The notes: generated by a model from the letters alone, not told the origin. A stretch of DNA of 64,000 bases from Streptomyces sp. HB132 (GCF_016909575.1 NZ_JAFBGA010000006.1:186001-250000), one strand, 5' to 3'. Numbered from the stretch's first letter, positions 10,090 to 18,850 are shown. Numbers and translations are program-made.

Positions 10090-10288
10090 GTGACGCTCCC
10101 CTCATCGCAGCTGCGCCGCCCATTTCTCGCATCAGGTGGCAAGGCGGGGCAAACGCGAACAGGCGCGCGCACGGCGCGCGTAGAGGGCTTATGCGCCGGT
10201 GGGAGGCACTACGGCGCGCAACCGGCCACCCGGGAAAACCACCCGTTCCGGTGAGGCCGGCCGCACGCCAACAGCAGGGGGCTCAGGC

Positions 10289-10732
10289 TTACTTCTCGAC
10301 CTCGGCGGCGAGGTTCTGCAGCAGTTCGCCGTAGATCCGGCCGAGTCCCTTGGGCGCGAAGGTCTTCTCGAAGAAGCCTCCGATGCCGCCGGCGCCGTTC
10401 CACACGGTCGAGACGACGGCCCTGGACCTGCCCTCGCCCGCGGGGGTGACGGTCCAGGTGGTGACCATCGAGGAGTTGCGGTCCTTCTCGATCAGCTGCC
10501 CGTCCGTGGGCTCGGTGACCTCGAGCAGGCAGTCACGGACCCGCTTGCTCGTGGCCTGGAGCTTCCAGTGGACTAGGGTGCCTTCGCCGTCTCCGCCCTC
10601 GCGCACCTCGTACTCGCTGAAGTGGCCGGTCAGCACCTTGCCCCGGACCTCCTTGTAGTCGGCCAGCGCATCGAACACCGTCTCTGCGTCCGCCGCGATG
10701 ATCCGCTCTGTCGTGGCCTCGACCTGCGCCAT
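10289..10732 (-). CDS. SRPBCC-family protein
   Basis: A 147-residue single-domain START/Bet v 1-like protein (polyketide cyclase/dehydrase group). The N-terminal strand and helix VEATTERIIAADAETVFDALADY is typical: an initial beta strand followed by a helix containing VFDALAD. These proteins bind hydrophobic ligands in a deep pocket. ATG at 10732 follows an excellent GGAGGAG, whereas the longer frame from 10843 would overlap the SOS box of the divergent gene. It shares a 148-bp divergent region with the radical SAM gene. No catalytic residues can be assigned and a specific role cannot be deduced. Confidence 0.8.
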   Translation of the reverse strand: MAQVEATTERIIAADAETVFDALADYKEVRGKVLTGHFSEYEVREGGDGEGTLVHWKLQATSKRVRDCLLEVTEPTDGQLIEKDRNSSMVTTWTVTPAGEGRSRAVVSTVWNGAGGIGGFFEKTFAPKGLGRIYGELLQNLAAEVEK

Positions 10733-10835
10733 GCCTGCTCCTCCAGCACTCGGTTGTTCGGGGTGCTGCTGAGCCAACCACCTCGGGTACGGCCCCTCAA
10801 AATCGGGTCCCGTGCTCCGCCGCGCACGATCAAGG

Positions 10836-10847
10836 GAACACATGTTC
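10836..10847. promoter_or_regulatory. Perfect LexA/SOS box
   Basis: GAACACATGTTC is a perfect 12-base palindrome matching the actinobacterial and Bacillus LexA operator core GAAC-N4-GTTC. It starts 45 bp before the radical SAM ATG at 10881. A TATTCT hexamer directly downstream (10848-10853) could be the -10 region, so LexA would block RNA polymerase. The SRPBCC start is 104 bp away on the other side, so that gene might also respond. Confidence 0.75.
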
Positions 10848-10880
10848 TATTCTCTGCTGAGTGCTACCGAGGAGGCGTGC

Positions 10881-11933
10881 ATGCGCTGGGACAATCTGGC
10901 AGAGAACACCGCAAAGCCGGGTGAGGGCGCGCTCTTCGCCGCGGCCGCGGTGACGACGCGCACCTTCGACACCCCGGAATTCAAGGGGATCACCTTCCAC
11001 GAGATCCGGGCCCGCTCGATCGTGAACCGGGTGCCAGGGGCCTCCCGGATGCCGTTCGAATGGACCGTGAACCCGTACCGGGGCTGCTCCCACGCGTGCG
11101 TGTACTGCTTCGCACGCAAGACCCACACCTATCTGGACCTGGACACGGGGATCGGTTTCGACTCCCAGATCGTCGTGAAGGTCAACGCTCCCGAGCTGCT
11201 GAGCCGGCACCTGGCCTCCCGCCAGTGGCAGGGCCAGCACATCGCGATGGGCACGAACGTCGACTGCTACCAGCGGGCCGAAGGCCGCTACCGGCTGATG
11301 CCCGGCATCATCGCGGCCCTTCGCGACCACGCGAACCCCTTCTCCATCCTCACGAAGGGCACCCTGATCATGCGCGACCTGGACTTGTTGCGGCAGGCCG
11401 CCGAGGTCACCGAGGTGGGCGTCTCCGTGTCCGTGGGGTTCACCGACCCCGAGCTGTGGCGCACGGTCGAGCCGGGCACGCCCTCCCCCGAGCGCCGCCT
11501 GGATGTCGTCCGCGCCATGACGGACAGCGGGATCGGCTGCGGAGTCCTGATGGCACCGGTCATCCCCTTCCTCGGTGACCACCCCGATCAGCTGCGCGCC
11601 ACGGTCCGCGCCGTGGCCGCCGCCGGGGCGACCTCGGTCACCCCGCTCGTCCTGCACCTGCGGCCCGGCGCCCGTGAGTGGTTCATGCGGTGGCTCGCAC
11701 AACACCACCCGCACCTGGTGCACCGGTACGAGCGGATGTACGCCGACGGGGCGTACGCGCCGACCTGGTACCAGCGGGGCATCACCCGCCGGGTGCACGA
11801 GCTCGCGGCCGAGTTCGGCATCGGCCCGGCCGACCGCGGCGGCGCCCGCCGCACCGCCCGCACCGCCCGCGACGACCCGGCGTCCCTCCCGGACGCTCCC
11901 GGAGCGGGCCCCACCCAGCTGTCGCTGCTCTGA
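10881..11933 (+). CDS. Rv2578c-like radical SAM protein, DNA-damage linked
   Basis: A 350-residue radical SAM protein. The [4Fe-4S] cluster motif is CSHACVYC (CxxxCxxC), preceded by NPYRGC as in SplB-like and Rv2578c proteins. TNVDCYQ and ILTKGTLI fit later strands of the SAM barrel. The mycobacterial homologue Rv2578c is reported in the DNA-damage/LexA regulon, and a perfect SOS box lies 34 bp upstream here, so an induced repair or nucleic-acid modification role is likely, although the reaction is not known. ATG at 10881 has GAGGAGG at good distance. The C-terminal about 30 residues are low-complexity Arg/Ala/Pro-rich. 11934-12059 has no feature. Confidence 0.85.
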   Translation: MRWDNLAENTAKPGEGALFAAAAVTTRTFDTPEFKGITFHEIRARSIVNRVPGASRMPFEWTVNPYRGCSHACVYCFARKTHTYLDLDTGIGFDSQIVVKVNAPELLSRHLASRQWQGQHIAMGTNVDCYQRAEGRYRLMPGIIAALRDHANPFSILTKGTLIMRDLDLLRQAAEVTEVGVSVSVGFTDPELWRTVEPGTPSPERRLDVVRAMTDSGIGCGVLMAPVIPFLGDHPDQLRATVRAVAAAGATSVTPLVLHLRPGAREWFMRWLAQHHPHLVHRYERMYADGAYAPTWYQRGITRRVHELAAEFGIGPADRGGARRTARTARDDPASLPDAPGAGPTQLSLL

Positions 11934-12059
11934 CGGCGGCGGTCCGCGCACCGAACGGGTCAACTCCGGCCGACATGTGTCGTTCGGCATCCGGATCCGG
12001 GAAGCATGCGGCCGGGGCTGTGCCACCCACAGCCGCATCGCCCGACCACGGGAGGCCGT

Positions 12060-13652
12060 ATGACGAAACGTGCAGGAATTCTGGTGGCCGTCGGCGCCAC
12101 GGTCGCGGGCCTGGTGACCGCCGCACCGTCCGCCGCGTCCGCACCCTCCGCCGGGACGGACACGGCGGCACCACGCGTCGCCGCGCCGCTCAAGTGGACC
12201 GACTGCGGGACGAAGGCGTATCCGACCTTGCAGTGCTCGACCGTCCGCGCGCCACTGGACCATGACAACCCGTCGGGCAGGCCGGTCACCCTCGCCCTCT
12301 CCAGGATCCCGCACACGGCGAAGACATCGCAGGGGCCGCTGCTGGTCAACCCCGGCGGTCCGGGCGGCAGCGGCCTCTCGATGGCGGGCTTCGTGGCGTC
12401 CTCGCTGCCCGCGAAGCTCGCCGCGCAGTACGACGTGATCGGGTTCGACCCGCGCGGGGTCGGGAAGAGCACCCCCGCCCTGAACTGCCTGCCGAGGTAC
12501 TTCGACCCCGTACGCCCTGACACCGTGCCTGACTCCTACGAGGCGGAGCAGACCGCGCGCAACCGGGCCGCGTCCTTCGCGGCCGCGTGCGGCGAGAAGC
12601 ACGGGGACCTGTTGCCGTACATGGACACCGTCAGCGCCGCGAAGGACCTCGACGTCATCCGCCGGGCCCTGGGCGCCCGGCAGGTCAACTACTTCGGCTA
12701 CTCCTACGGCACGTACCTGGGCGCGGTCTACGCCAAGCTGTTCCCCGAGCGCGTCCGCCGCCTCGTACTGGACTCGGTCGTCGACCCGGACGGCGTCTGG
12801 TACGAGGACAACCTCGCCCAGGACCACGCCTTCGACGCTCGCCACAAGGCCTTCGCCGCATGGGTCGCGAAGAACGACGCGACGTACGGTCTCGGCAAGG
12901 ACCCCGCCCGGGTGGAGACCGCCTGGTACGGGATGCGCGACGCGGTGAAGAAGCACCCCGCCGCCGGCAAGGTCGGGCCGGGCGAGCTCGAGGACACCTT
13001 CATGCCCGGCGGCTACTACGACGGCTACTGGCCGCGCCTCGCCGAGGCGTTCGCGGCGTACGTGAACGACAAGGACCAGGACGCGCTCGCCACGGCGTAC
13101 GAGGACTTCGCCGCCGTCGACAAGGCAGGCGAGAACGGGTACTCCGTCTACACGGCCGTGCAGTGCCGCGATGCCGGCTGGCCCCGCGGCTGGAACACCT
13201 GGCGCAACGACACGTGGCAGGCGCACCGCAAGTCACCGTTCATGACGTGGAACAACACCTGGTACAACGCCCCGTGCGCCACCTGGCCGGTGGAGGCCCT
13301 GGAGCCCGTGCGGGTCACGAACGACCGGATCCCGCCGGCGCTGATCTTCCAGGCCACCGACGACGCGGCCACGCCCTACGAGGGTGCCGTGACCATGAGC
13401 CGCAGGCTCAAGGGCTCCGGCCTCGTCGTCGAGCAGGGCGGCGGCAACCACGGAATCACGCTGAGCGGCAACGGGTGCCTGGACAAGCACCTGGTGGCCT
13501 ACCTCACCGACGGCACCCTCCCCACCGGCGGCGGCAGCGGCGCGGACGCGGTCTGCGCCGCCCAGCCGGAGCCGAAGGCCGCCCCCACCTCGAAGGCGGG
13601 CGCGAACACGAAGGGCAGCATGCTGCACGGGCTGCTCGGCTTCCGCCGCTGA
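12060..13652 (+). CDS. Secreted tripeptidyl aminopeptidase, alpha/beta hydrolase S33
   Basis: A 530-residue exported protein. The signal peptide (KR, then ILVAVGATVAGLVTA and cleavage near ASA) is followed by a hydrolase of the Streptomyces Tap/SlpD/SlpE family. LLVNPGGPGGSGLS forms the oxyanion-hole loop, FDPRGVGKS follows, and GYSYGTYLG carries the nucleophilic serine. FQATDDAATPYEGA holds the acidic residue and GNHGI the histidine. The C-terminal TAP-like region is intact. GGAGG lies 5 bases before ATG at 12060. These enzymes remove tripeptides from extracellular protein N-termini. Standalone gene. Confidence 0.88.
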   Translation: MTKRAGILVAVGATVAGLVTAAPSAASAPSAGTDTAAPRVAAPLKWTDCGTKAYPTLQCSTVRAPLDHDNPSGRPVTLALSRIPHTAKTSQGPLLVNPGGPGGSGLSMAGFVASSLPAKLAAQYDVIGFDPRGVGKSTPALNCLPRYFDPVRPDTVPDSYEAEQTARNRAASFAAACGEKHGDLLPYMDTVSAAKDLDVIRRALGARQVNYFGYSYGTYLGAVYAKLFPERVRRLVLDSVVDPDGVWYEDNLAQDHAFDARHKAFAAWVAKNDATYGLGKDPARVETAWYGMRDAVKKHPAAGKVGPGELEDTFMPGGYYDGYWPRLAEAFAAYVNDKDQDALATAYEDFAAVDKAGENGYSVYTAVQCRDAGWPRGWNTWRNDTWQAHRKSPFMTWNNTWYNAPCATWPVEALEPVRVTNDRIPPALIFQATDDAATPYEGAVTMSRRLKGSGLVVEQGGGNHGITLSGNGCLDKHLVAYLTDGTLPTGGGSGADAVCAAQPEPKAAPTSKAGANTKGSMLHGLLGFRR

Positions 13653-13697
13653 GAAATACCGGGCACCGCACCGGGGGCGTACGCCAGGATGGGCCGC

Positions 13698-14261
13698 GTG
13701 ACCACTCGGCCCGATCCCGCGTACGCCCCCGGCGTGCGCATACGCGACATGACGCTCGACGACTGCACCGCCGCGGCGGAGATACGGGTGCGCGGATGGC
13801 AGCACGCCTACGCGGGTCTGATCCCGCAGACCTACCTGGACGCGATGGACATCGCCGAGGACGCCGAGCGGCGGCGCGCGCACCTCTCGGCCCACGGCGG
13901 ACCGGTGAACCTGGTGGCCGAGGCCCCGGACTCCACGGTGACCGGCTGGGCCTGCTACGGCCCGTCCCGCGACGAGGGCGCCCGGCCCGGGAGCGCGGAG
14001 GTGTACGCGATCTACGTGCGGCCGGGCATCATCGGCACGGGCACCGGGCGTGCGCTTTTGGGCGAGGTGACCGCCCGTTCGGCGGCGGACGGGTTCGACG
14101 AGATGACGCTCTGGGTGCTGAAAGGGAACGTCCGCGCCCGGCGCTTCTACGAGCGGGCGGGGTTCGGGCCGGACGGCGCCGAGGAGCCCTTCGAAGCGGG
14201 GGGTGCCGTGGTGCCGGAGGTCAGGTATCTCCGCCCGCTCAGGCCTCCGGCAGCCGCCTGA
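13698..14261 (+). CDS. GNAT-family N-acetyltransferase
   Basis: A 187-residue GNAT enzyme. The core runs from VRIRDMTLDDCTAAAEIRVR through WQHAYAGLIPQTYLDAM (common in the group with a conserved HAYxGLIP segment) to the acetyl-CoA loop VRPGIIGTGTGRALL and NVRARRFYERAGF. GTG at 13698 is preferred over ATG at 13689: CAGGAT at 13685-13690 is 7 bases upstream and may be a -10 element of a leaderless transcript, or its AGGA a ribosome-binding site. The 3' end overlaps the convergent HEAT gene by 23 bp. Substrate unknown. Confidence 0.8.
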   Translation: MTTRPDPAYAPGVRIRDMTLDDCTAAAEIRVRGWQHAYAGLIPQTYLDAMDIAEDAERRRAHLSAHGGPVNLVAEAPDSTVTGWACYGPSRDEGARPGSAEVYAIYVRPGIIGTGTGRALLGEVTARSAADGFDEMTLWVLKGNVRARRFYERAGFGPDGAEEPFEAGGAVVPEVRYLRPLRPPAAA

Positions 14262-14811
14262 GGGCCTCTGCCGCCGCCGAGCCGAGACGTGGGTGCGGCA
14301 GCGCGGCTTCCAGGACGGGGCGGGCCCTGTCGTCCCCCAGCCTCCCCAGCCCCTCGACGCAGGCCAGCGCCACGCGCCAGTGCGGCTCGTCGGAGGTCAG
14401 CAGCCGGTGCAGGGTGCTCACCAGGGCGGGCACCGACTCGGGTGCACGCAGGGCGGTGAGCAACCGCACCGGGTGCAGGGCGTAGGCGGTCCGCATGCTG
14501 TTCGTGGCGAGCGCGGCCGCGGCCCTGGGCGTCCGGGGGTCACCGAGGAGCCGGAGTGCGTGGGCGGCCGATACGCAGCGTTCGGGATCGCGGTGGTTGA
14601 GGAGGAGCACCAGCGCCTCGAAGGCCCGGCGGTCGCCGCGGCAGCCGAGCCGGAACGCCGCGATCTCGCGTGCCCACAGCGGGCGTTCGCGCTCCACGAG
14701 GACCAGGGCCAGTTTCTCGTGGTCCTCAGTGGCGAGCAGCATCCGGAAGACCTCGGACTCACCTGCCTCGTCGCCGAGCCTGTCCGTCAGCGAGCGGAAC
14801 TCCTCATCCAT
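14239..14811 (-). CDS. HEAT-repeat protein
   Basis: A 190-residue all-helical protein with repeated paired helices: REIAAFRLGCRGDRRAFEAL, SAAHALRLLGDPRTPRAAAA and CVEGLGRLGDDRARPVLEAA. Each carries the R/H-x-x-A-A-x-x-L-G-x-x-G/D pattern of HEAT/PBS-lyase-like repeats. Such proteins act as protein-binding scaffolds; no catalytic motif is present. It stands alone, convergent with and overlapping the GNAT gene. No function can be assigned. Confidence 0.72.
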   Translation of the reverse strand: MDEEFRSLTDRLGDEAGESEVFRMLLATEDHEKLALVLVERERPLWAREIAAFRLGCRGDRRAFEALVLLLNHRDPERCVSAAHALRLLGDPRTPRAAAALATNSMRTAYALHPVRLLTALRAPESVPALVSTLHRLLTSDEPHWRVALACVEGLGRLGDDRARPVLEAALPHPRLGSAAAEALRRLPEA

Positions 14812-15181
14812 GACGGTGAGTTTAGCGACGCATACGCAGGGTGTTCGGCTCGGGGTGCCCCCGTCCGAGCGGGTCGGAGAACTGTGTGCCAGTGCACAGG
14901 CAGCCAGGGCTGGCGCGCTCGTTACTCGCCGGTTAAGCTCAGGTGAGCGGGATACACACCCGCTGGCTCCGATGGCCTGGTGACGCAGCCATCCGGAGTG
15001 CTTGTCGGTTCGGCAGTTCGTGAGACGCGGCTCGGGACAGAGCCCGTCACCTCATCCCCGTGTGCCGTGTGCACCCGGGACCGTGCACCACGACACCAAT
15101 TCCCGCACCCCGAGCGCCGGTTGTTCCGACCGCGCCCTCCGCCGTGCTCCTCACAGTCGTCACTCACCCTGGAGTCCCGTG
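14812..15181 (+). other. 370-bp upstream region of the dehydrogenase gene, no gene seen
   Basis: Between the divergent HEAT and 3-hydroxyacyl-CoA dehydrogenase genes. Open frames here have unnatural composition and I do not call them. The start codon at 15182 is preceded by CTGGAG. I looked for known riboswitch cores (cobalamin, ydaO, SAM) and saw none. Confidence 0.5.
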
Positions 15182-16963
15182 ATGGACACCCCTCTCTCCA
15201 CCATTGCCGTCGTCGGCCTCGGCACCATGGGCACCGGCATCGCCGAGGTCCTGGCCCGCGCGGGCCGCGAGGTCATCGGAATCGACATCAGCGAGACCGC
15301 CGCCCGGCAGGCCGTCGCCTCCCTCGAATCCTCCACGGCGCGTGCCGTGCGCCGTGAGCGGATCACCGAGCAGGAGCGGCGCGACATCCTCGCCCGGTTC
15401 CGTACGTTCTCCGATCTGCAGGCCGCCGCGGACGCGGAGCTGGTCATCGAGGTCGTGCCCGAGACGTACGAGATCAAGCAGCAGGTCTTCCGGGAGCTCG
15501 ACGCGGTGGTCTCCCCCACCACGATTCTGGCGACGGGCACGAACGCCCTCTCCGTGACCAGGCTTGCCGCCGAGTCGCAGCACCCCGAGCGAGTCCTCGG
15601 CCTGCACTTCTTCAATCCGGCTCCCGCCATGAAGCTCGTCGAGGTGGTCTCCTCCGTGCTGACCGCACCGCCGGCCGTGGAGAGCGTCACCCGGCTCGCC
15701 CGCGAACTGGGCAAGGAGCCGGTCGCCGTCGGTGACCGACCGGGCTTCGTCGCGGACGGCCTGCTGTTCGGCTACCTCAACCAGGCCGCGGCCATGTACG
15801 AGGCGAACTACGCCTCCCGTGAGGACATCGACGCCGCCATGAAGCTGGGCTGCGGGCTGCCGATGGGTCCCCTGGCGCTGCTCGACCTGATCGGCATCGA
15901 CACGGCCCGCACGGTCCTGGAGGCCATGTACTCCGCGTCCCACGACCGGCTGCACGCCCCGGCCCCGGTCCTCGGGCAGTTGAGCGAGGCCGGCCTGACC
16001 GGCCGTAAGGCGGGCCGGGGTTTCTACACGTACGACGCCCCTGGCGGCCAGGACGTGGTGCCGGACGCCCTGACTCCGGCGGCGGGCGCGGGCGCCGTCA
16101 GCGGGCGCGAGGTGTCGTCGGTCGGCGTGGCCGGATCGGGGACGATGGCCTCGGGCATCGCGGAGGTGTTCGCGAAGGCCGGGTACGCCGTCGTCCTCGC
16201 CGCGCGCAGCCAGGACAAGGCGGACACGGCCAAGGCGCGGATCGCGAAGTCCCTGGGGCGTTCGGTCTCCAAGGGACGGCTGACCGAGGAGGCGCGGGAC
16301 GAGACCCTCGCCCGGATCACCCCGGCGGGGTCCCTGGACTCCTTCGCCGACGTCGACCTCGCGGTCGAGGCGGTCGCCGAGGACCTGGACATCAAGCGGG
16401 AGCTCTTCACCACCCTGGACAAGGTCTGCAAGCCGGGCGCGGTGCTCGCGACCACCACGTCGTCGCTGCCGGTCGTGGCGATCGCCCGGGTGACCTCGCG
16501 CCCCGAGGACGTCGTCGGGATGCACTTCTTCAACCCGGCACCCGCCATGAAGCTCGTCGAGGTGGTCCGTACGGTGCTGACCGCCGACGACGTGCACGCC
16601 ACGGTCCGCGAGGTGTGCGTGAAGGTGCGCAAGCACCCGGTGGACTGCGGGGACCGGGCCGGTTTCATCGTGAACGCGCTGCTCTTCCCCTACCTCAACA
16701 ACGCGATCAAGATGGTCGAGGAGCACTACGCGACGCTCGACGACATCGACGCGGCGATGAAGCTGGGCGGCGGCTACCCCATGGGGCCGTTCGAACTCCT
16801 GGACGTCGTCGGCCTGGACGTCTCCCTCGCGATCGAGAAGGTTCTGCACAGCGAGTTCCGCGACCCGGGTCTCGCCCCGGCGCCGCTGCTCGAGCACCTG
16901 GTGGCCGCGGGCTGCCTCGGCCGTAAGACGGGGCGCGGCTTCCGCGAATATGCCCGCCGCTGA
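15182..16963 (+). CDS. Tandem-duplicated 3-hydroxyacyl-CoA dehydrogenase
   Basis: A 593-residue protein made of two complete 3-hydroxybutyryl-CoA dehydrogenase-like units (about 1-300 and 312-593), each normally about 285 residues. Each unit has a Rossmann domain, the catalytic HFFNPAPAMKLVEVV segment (with His and Glu), GDRxGF and a C-terminal helical domain with LGxGxPMGP. Unit 1 has the classic GLGTMG turn and an Asp after strand 2 (GIDIS), fitting NAD. Unit 2 has GSGTMA and Arg-Ser there (AARSQ), hinting at NADP. It likely interconverts acetoacetyl-CoA and 3-hydroxybutyryl-CoA and would feed the ethylmalonyl-CoA genes 2 kb downstream. GGAG precedes ATG at 15182. Confidence 0.88.
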   Translation: MDTPLSTIAVVGLGTMGTGIAEVLARAGREVIGIDISETAARQAVASLESSTARAVRRERITEQERRDILARFRTFSDLQAAADAELVIEVVPETYEIKQQVFRELDAVVSPTTILATGTNALSVTRLAAESQHPERVLGLHFFNPAPAMKLVEVVSSVLTAPPAVESVTRLARELGKEPVAVGDRPGFVADGLLFGYLNQAAAMYEANYASREDIDAAMKLGCGLPMGPLALLDLIGIDTARTVLEAMYSASHDRLHAPAPVLGQLSEAGLTGRKAGRGFYTYDAPGGQDVVPDALTPAAGAGAVSGREVSSVGVAGSGTMASGIAEVFAKAGYAVVLAARSQDKADTAKARIAKSLGRSVSKGRLTEEARDETLARITPAGSLDSFADVDLAVEAVAEDLDIKRELFTTLDKVCKPGAVLATTTSSLPVVAIARVTSRPEDVVGMHFFNPAPAMKLVEVVRTVLTADDVHATVREVCVKVRKHPVDCGDRAGFIVNALLFPYLNNAIKMVEEHYATLDDIDAAMKLGGGYPMGPFELLDVVGLDVSLAIEKVLHSEFRDPGLAPAPLLEHLVAAGCLGRKTGRGFREYARR

Positions 16964-17042
16964 CCCCGGGGCCGGGTGGGGCGGGTTGCTGGGCCCCTCG
17001 GGCGACCCGCCCCCACAGGCGCACTCCCCCGCACCGATGGGT

Positions 17043-17048
17043 TACGTT
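17043..17048 (+). promoter_or_regulatory. -10 hexamer for a leaderless tetR transcript
   Basis: TACGTT (TANNNT) ends 6 bases before the ATG at 17055, and no Shine-Dalgarno sequence is visible in the preceding 30 bases. Transcription starting at the A of ATG would give a leaderless mRNA. The -35 region is not obvious. Confidence 0.4.
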
Positions 17049-17054
17049 CACCTC

Positions 17055-17870
17055 ATGTCCCAACCCGCCAGGTCACCTCGTTCCTCCGCCGCGACGGACG
17101 CCCCGGAGAGTGCCGCCGGCACCCGGGCCGCCGCCCAACGGCTCAAGATGCGCCGCGAACTGGCGGCGGCGGCGATGGAGCTCTTCTCCACCAAGGGGTA
17201 CGAGGCGACGACGGTCGACGAGATCGCGGGGGCGGCCGGAGTCGCCCGGCGCACGTTCTTCCGTCACTTCCGCTCCAAGGAAGAGGCCATCTTCCCGGAC
17301 CACGACGACACCCTCGTCAGGGCCGAGGCCGTCCTCAACGCCGCTCCCGCGCACGAGCACCCGCTCGACACCGTGTGCCGCGGCATCAAAGAGGTCATGA
17401 AGATGTACGCGGCGAAGCCGGCGGTCTCCGTCGCGCGCTACAAGCTGACCCGCGAGGTGCCCACGCTCCGGGAAGCCGAGATCGCCTCGGTGGCCCGCTA
17501 CGAGCGACTGTTCACGCGCTATCTGCTGGGCCACTTCGACGAGCGCGACCACCACGTGGGCAATGACGACCCGCTGCTGGCCGAGGTCGCAGCGTCCGCA
17601 GTGGTGACCGCGCACAACCACGTGCTGCGGCGCTGGCTGCGCGCGGACGGCCAGGGTGACGTGGAGTCGCAGCTCGACCACGCGTTCGCGATCGTGCGGG
17701 AGACCTTCGGCACCGGGATCGGGGCGGGACGGACCGTGGGGGGCGAGCCTGCGAAGACCCCTGCGGCGTCGGTGTCCAGGGACGGCGAGGTGCTGGTCGC
17801 GGTGGCCCGCACGGACGCGCCCCTGGACGAGGTGATGCGCACGATCCAGCAGGCGCTGAAGGCGCACTGA
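17055..17870 (+). CDS. TetR-family transcriptional regulator
   Basis: A 271-residue regulator. The DNA-binding domain at about 33-80 is canonical: AAAAMELFSTKGYEATTVDE, IAGAAGVARRTFFRHFRSKE. The remainder is a helical ligand domain, with a C-terminal extension after about residue 215 that includes a Gly/Ala-rich linker and a final helix (DEVMRTIQQAL), longer than most TetR proteins. It lies in the same direction between the 3-hydroxyacyl-CoA dehydrogenase and ccr genes. In Methylobacterium the TetR protein CcrR activates ccr, so a role in controlling the ethylmalonyl-CoA genes is plausible but is inference from position. Confidence 0.88.
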   Translation: MSQPARSPRSSAATDAPESAAGTRAAAQRLKMRRELAAAAMELFSTKGYEATTVDEIAGAAGVARRTFFRHFRSKEEAIFPDHDDTLVRAEAVLNAAPAHEHPLDTVCRGIKEVMKMYAAKPAVSVARYKLTREVPTLREAEIASVARYERLFTRYLLGHFDERDHHVGNDDPLLAEVAASAVVTAHNHVLRRWLRADGQGDVESQLDHAFAIVRETFGTGIGAGRTVGGEPAKTPAASVSRDGEVLVAVARTDAPLDEVMRTIQQALKAH

Positions 17871-17932
17871 GCGTCCGCCGCGGCAGCCGAAACCCGGTTG
17901 CCGGGGCCGGATCCCCGTGCTCGGGTGTGCCG

Positions 17933-18730
17933 ATGACACAGGACACGACAGCAGCACTGCTGGCCCTCTTCGACAACGAGATGCGCCGGCACGCCCGTCC
18001 CGACGCCCCCGGCACGAGGGTCGAACGCACGCCCGACCTGGTTCGCCAGGTCGGCACCCCGGACGAGTGGAACGGTGTCGTCTGGACGGCCCCGGACCTC
18101 GATCACGTACGCGCCGACGCGGCGATCGCGGCGCAGGTGGAGCACTACACCGCCCTCGGGCACGACGAGTTCGAGTGGAAGCTGTACTCCCACGACCGGC
18201 CCGCCGATCTGGGGCAGCGGCTGCGCAGGGCCGGTTTCGAGGCGGAGCCGCCGGAGACCCTGTTCGTCGCTCCGATCGCCGGCCTGCCCGCAGCGGACCT
18301 CCCGGACGGGGTCGATCTGCACACGGTGTCCGACGCGGCGGGGGTGGAGCTGCTGATCCAGGCGCACGAGCGGGCGTTCGGTACCGACAGTTCCTGGCTG
18401 CGCCGGCGGACGCTGACCCGGCTCGCCGAGGCCCCCGACACGTTCGTAGCGGTCGTGGCCCTCGCGAACGGCGAGCCCGTGAGCGCCGCCCGCATGGAGC
18501 TCCACCCCGGCACCGGCTTCGCCGGCCTCTGGGGCGGCGGAACGGCGGCACCCTGGCGGGGCAGGGGCATCTACCGGGCGCTGATCACCCACAGGGCCCG
18601 CATCGCGGCCGAGCGCGGCTACCGCCACCTGCAGGTCGACGCCACGGACCTGTCGGCGCCGATCCTCCGCCGTCTGGGCTTCACCGCCCTGAGCACGACG
18701 ACGCCGTACGTGTACCGCACCACGCCGTAG
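17933..18730 (+). CDS. GNAT-family N-acetyltransferase, two-domain type
   Basis: A 265-residue protein. The C-terminal half is a GNAT domain: VVALANGEPVSAARMEL, then the acetyl-CoA-binding loop GGGTAAPWRGRGIYRAL (Q/RxxGxG/A-like) and VDATDLSAPILRRLGF. The N-terminal 120 residues resemble a degenerate GNAT fold with FEWKLYSHDRP. Two starts are possible: ATG 17933, used here, and GTG 17927; neither has a strong ribosome-binding site. It sits between tetR and ccr but probably has a separate role. Substrate unknown. Confidence 0.78.
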   Translation: MTQDTTAALLALFDNEMRRHARPDAPGTRVERTPDLVRQVGTPDEWNGVVWTAPDLDHVRADAAIAAQVEHYTALGHDEFEWKLYSHDRPADLGQRLRRAGFEAEPPETLFVAPIAGLPAADLPDGVDLHTVSDAAGVELLIQAHERAFGTDSSWLRRRTLTRLAEAPDTFVAVVALANGEPVSAARMELHPGTGFAGLWGGGTAAPWRGRGIYRALITHRARIAAERGYRHLQVDATDLSAPILRRLGFTALSTTTPYVYRTTP

Positions 18731-18815
18731 GGCCGTCACCCACGGGATCAATCCGGCATACCGGCCATGATGTTGCTCATGCGTGCCTACGAGATGACAA
18801 CTGAGAGAAATTGTT

Positions 18816-18850
18816 GGCACTGGGTGCCTTGCCACCTGTCACGCAGTGCC
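18816..18850. promoter_or_regulatory. Nested inverted repeats in the ccr upstream region
   Basis: GGCACTG (18816-18822) is repeated inverted as CAGTGCC (18844-18850); within it GGCACTGGGTGCC (18816-18828) is a smaller palindrome. A weak promoter-like pair, TTGCCA (18829-18834) and CATACG (18850-18855), overlaps it. This is the best operator candidate in the 365-bp region 18731-19095 before ccr, perhaps for the nearby TetR protein. I saw nothing else in that stretch. Confidence 0.4.

Noticed and set aside
10140..10200. GCGCGC-rich palindromic stretch before the MFS gene
   Set aside because: Simple GC alternation; arms are short and ambiguous, so not reported as terminator or operator.
14922..15167. 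81-codon minus-strand frame upstream of the dehydrogenase
   Set aside because: Amino-acid composition is unlike a protein and there is no ribosome-binding site.
15164..16897. 577-codon minus-strand open frame
   Set aside because: Shadow of the duplicated dehydrogenase; repeat-like look comes from the duplication on the other strand.
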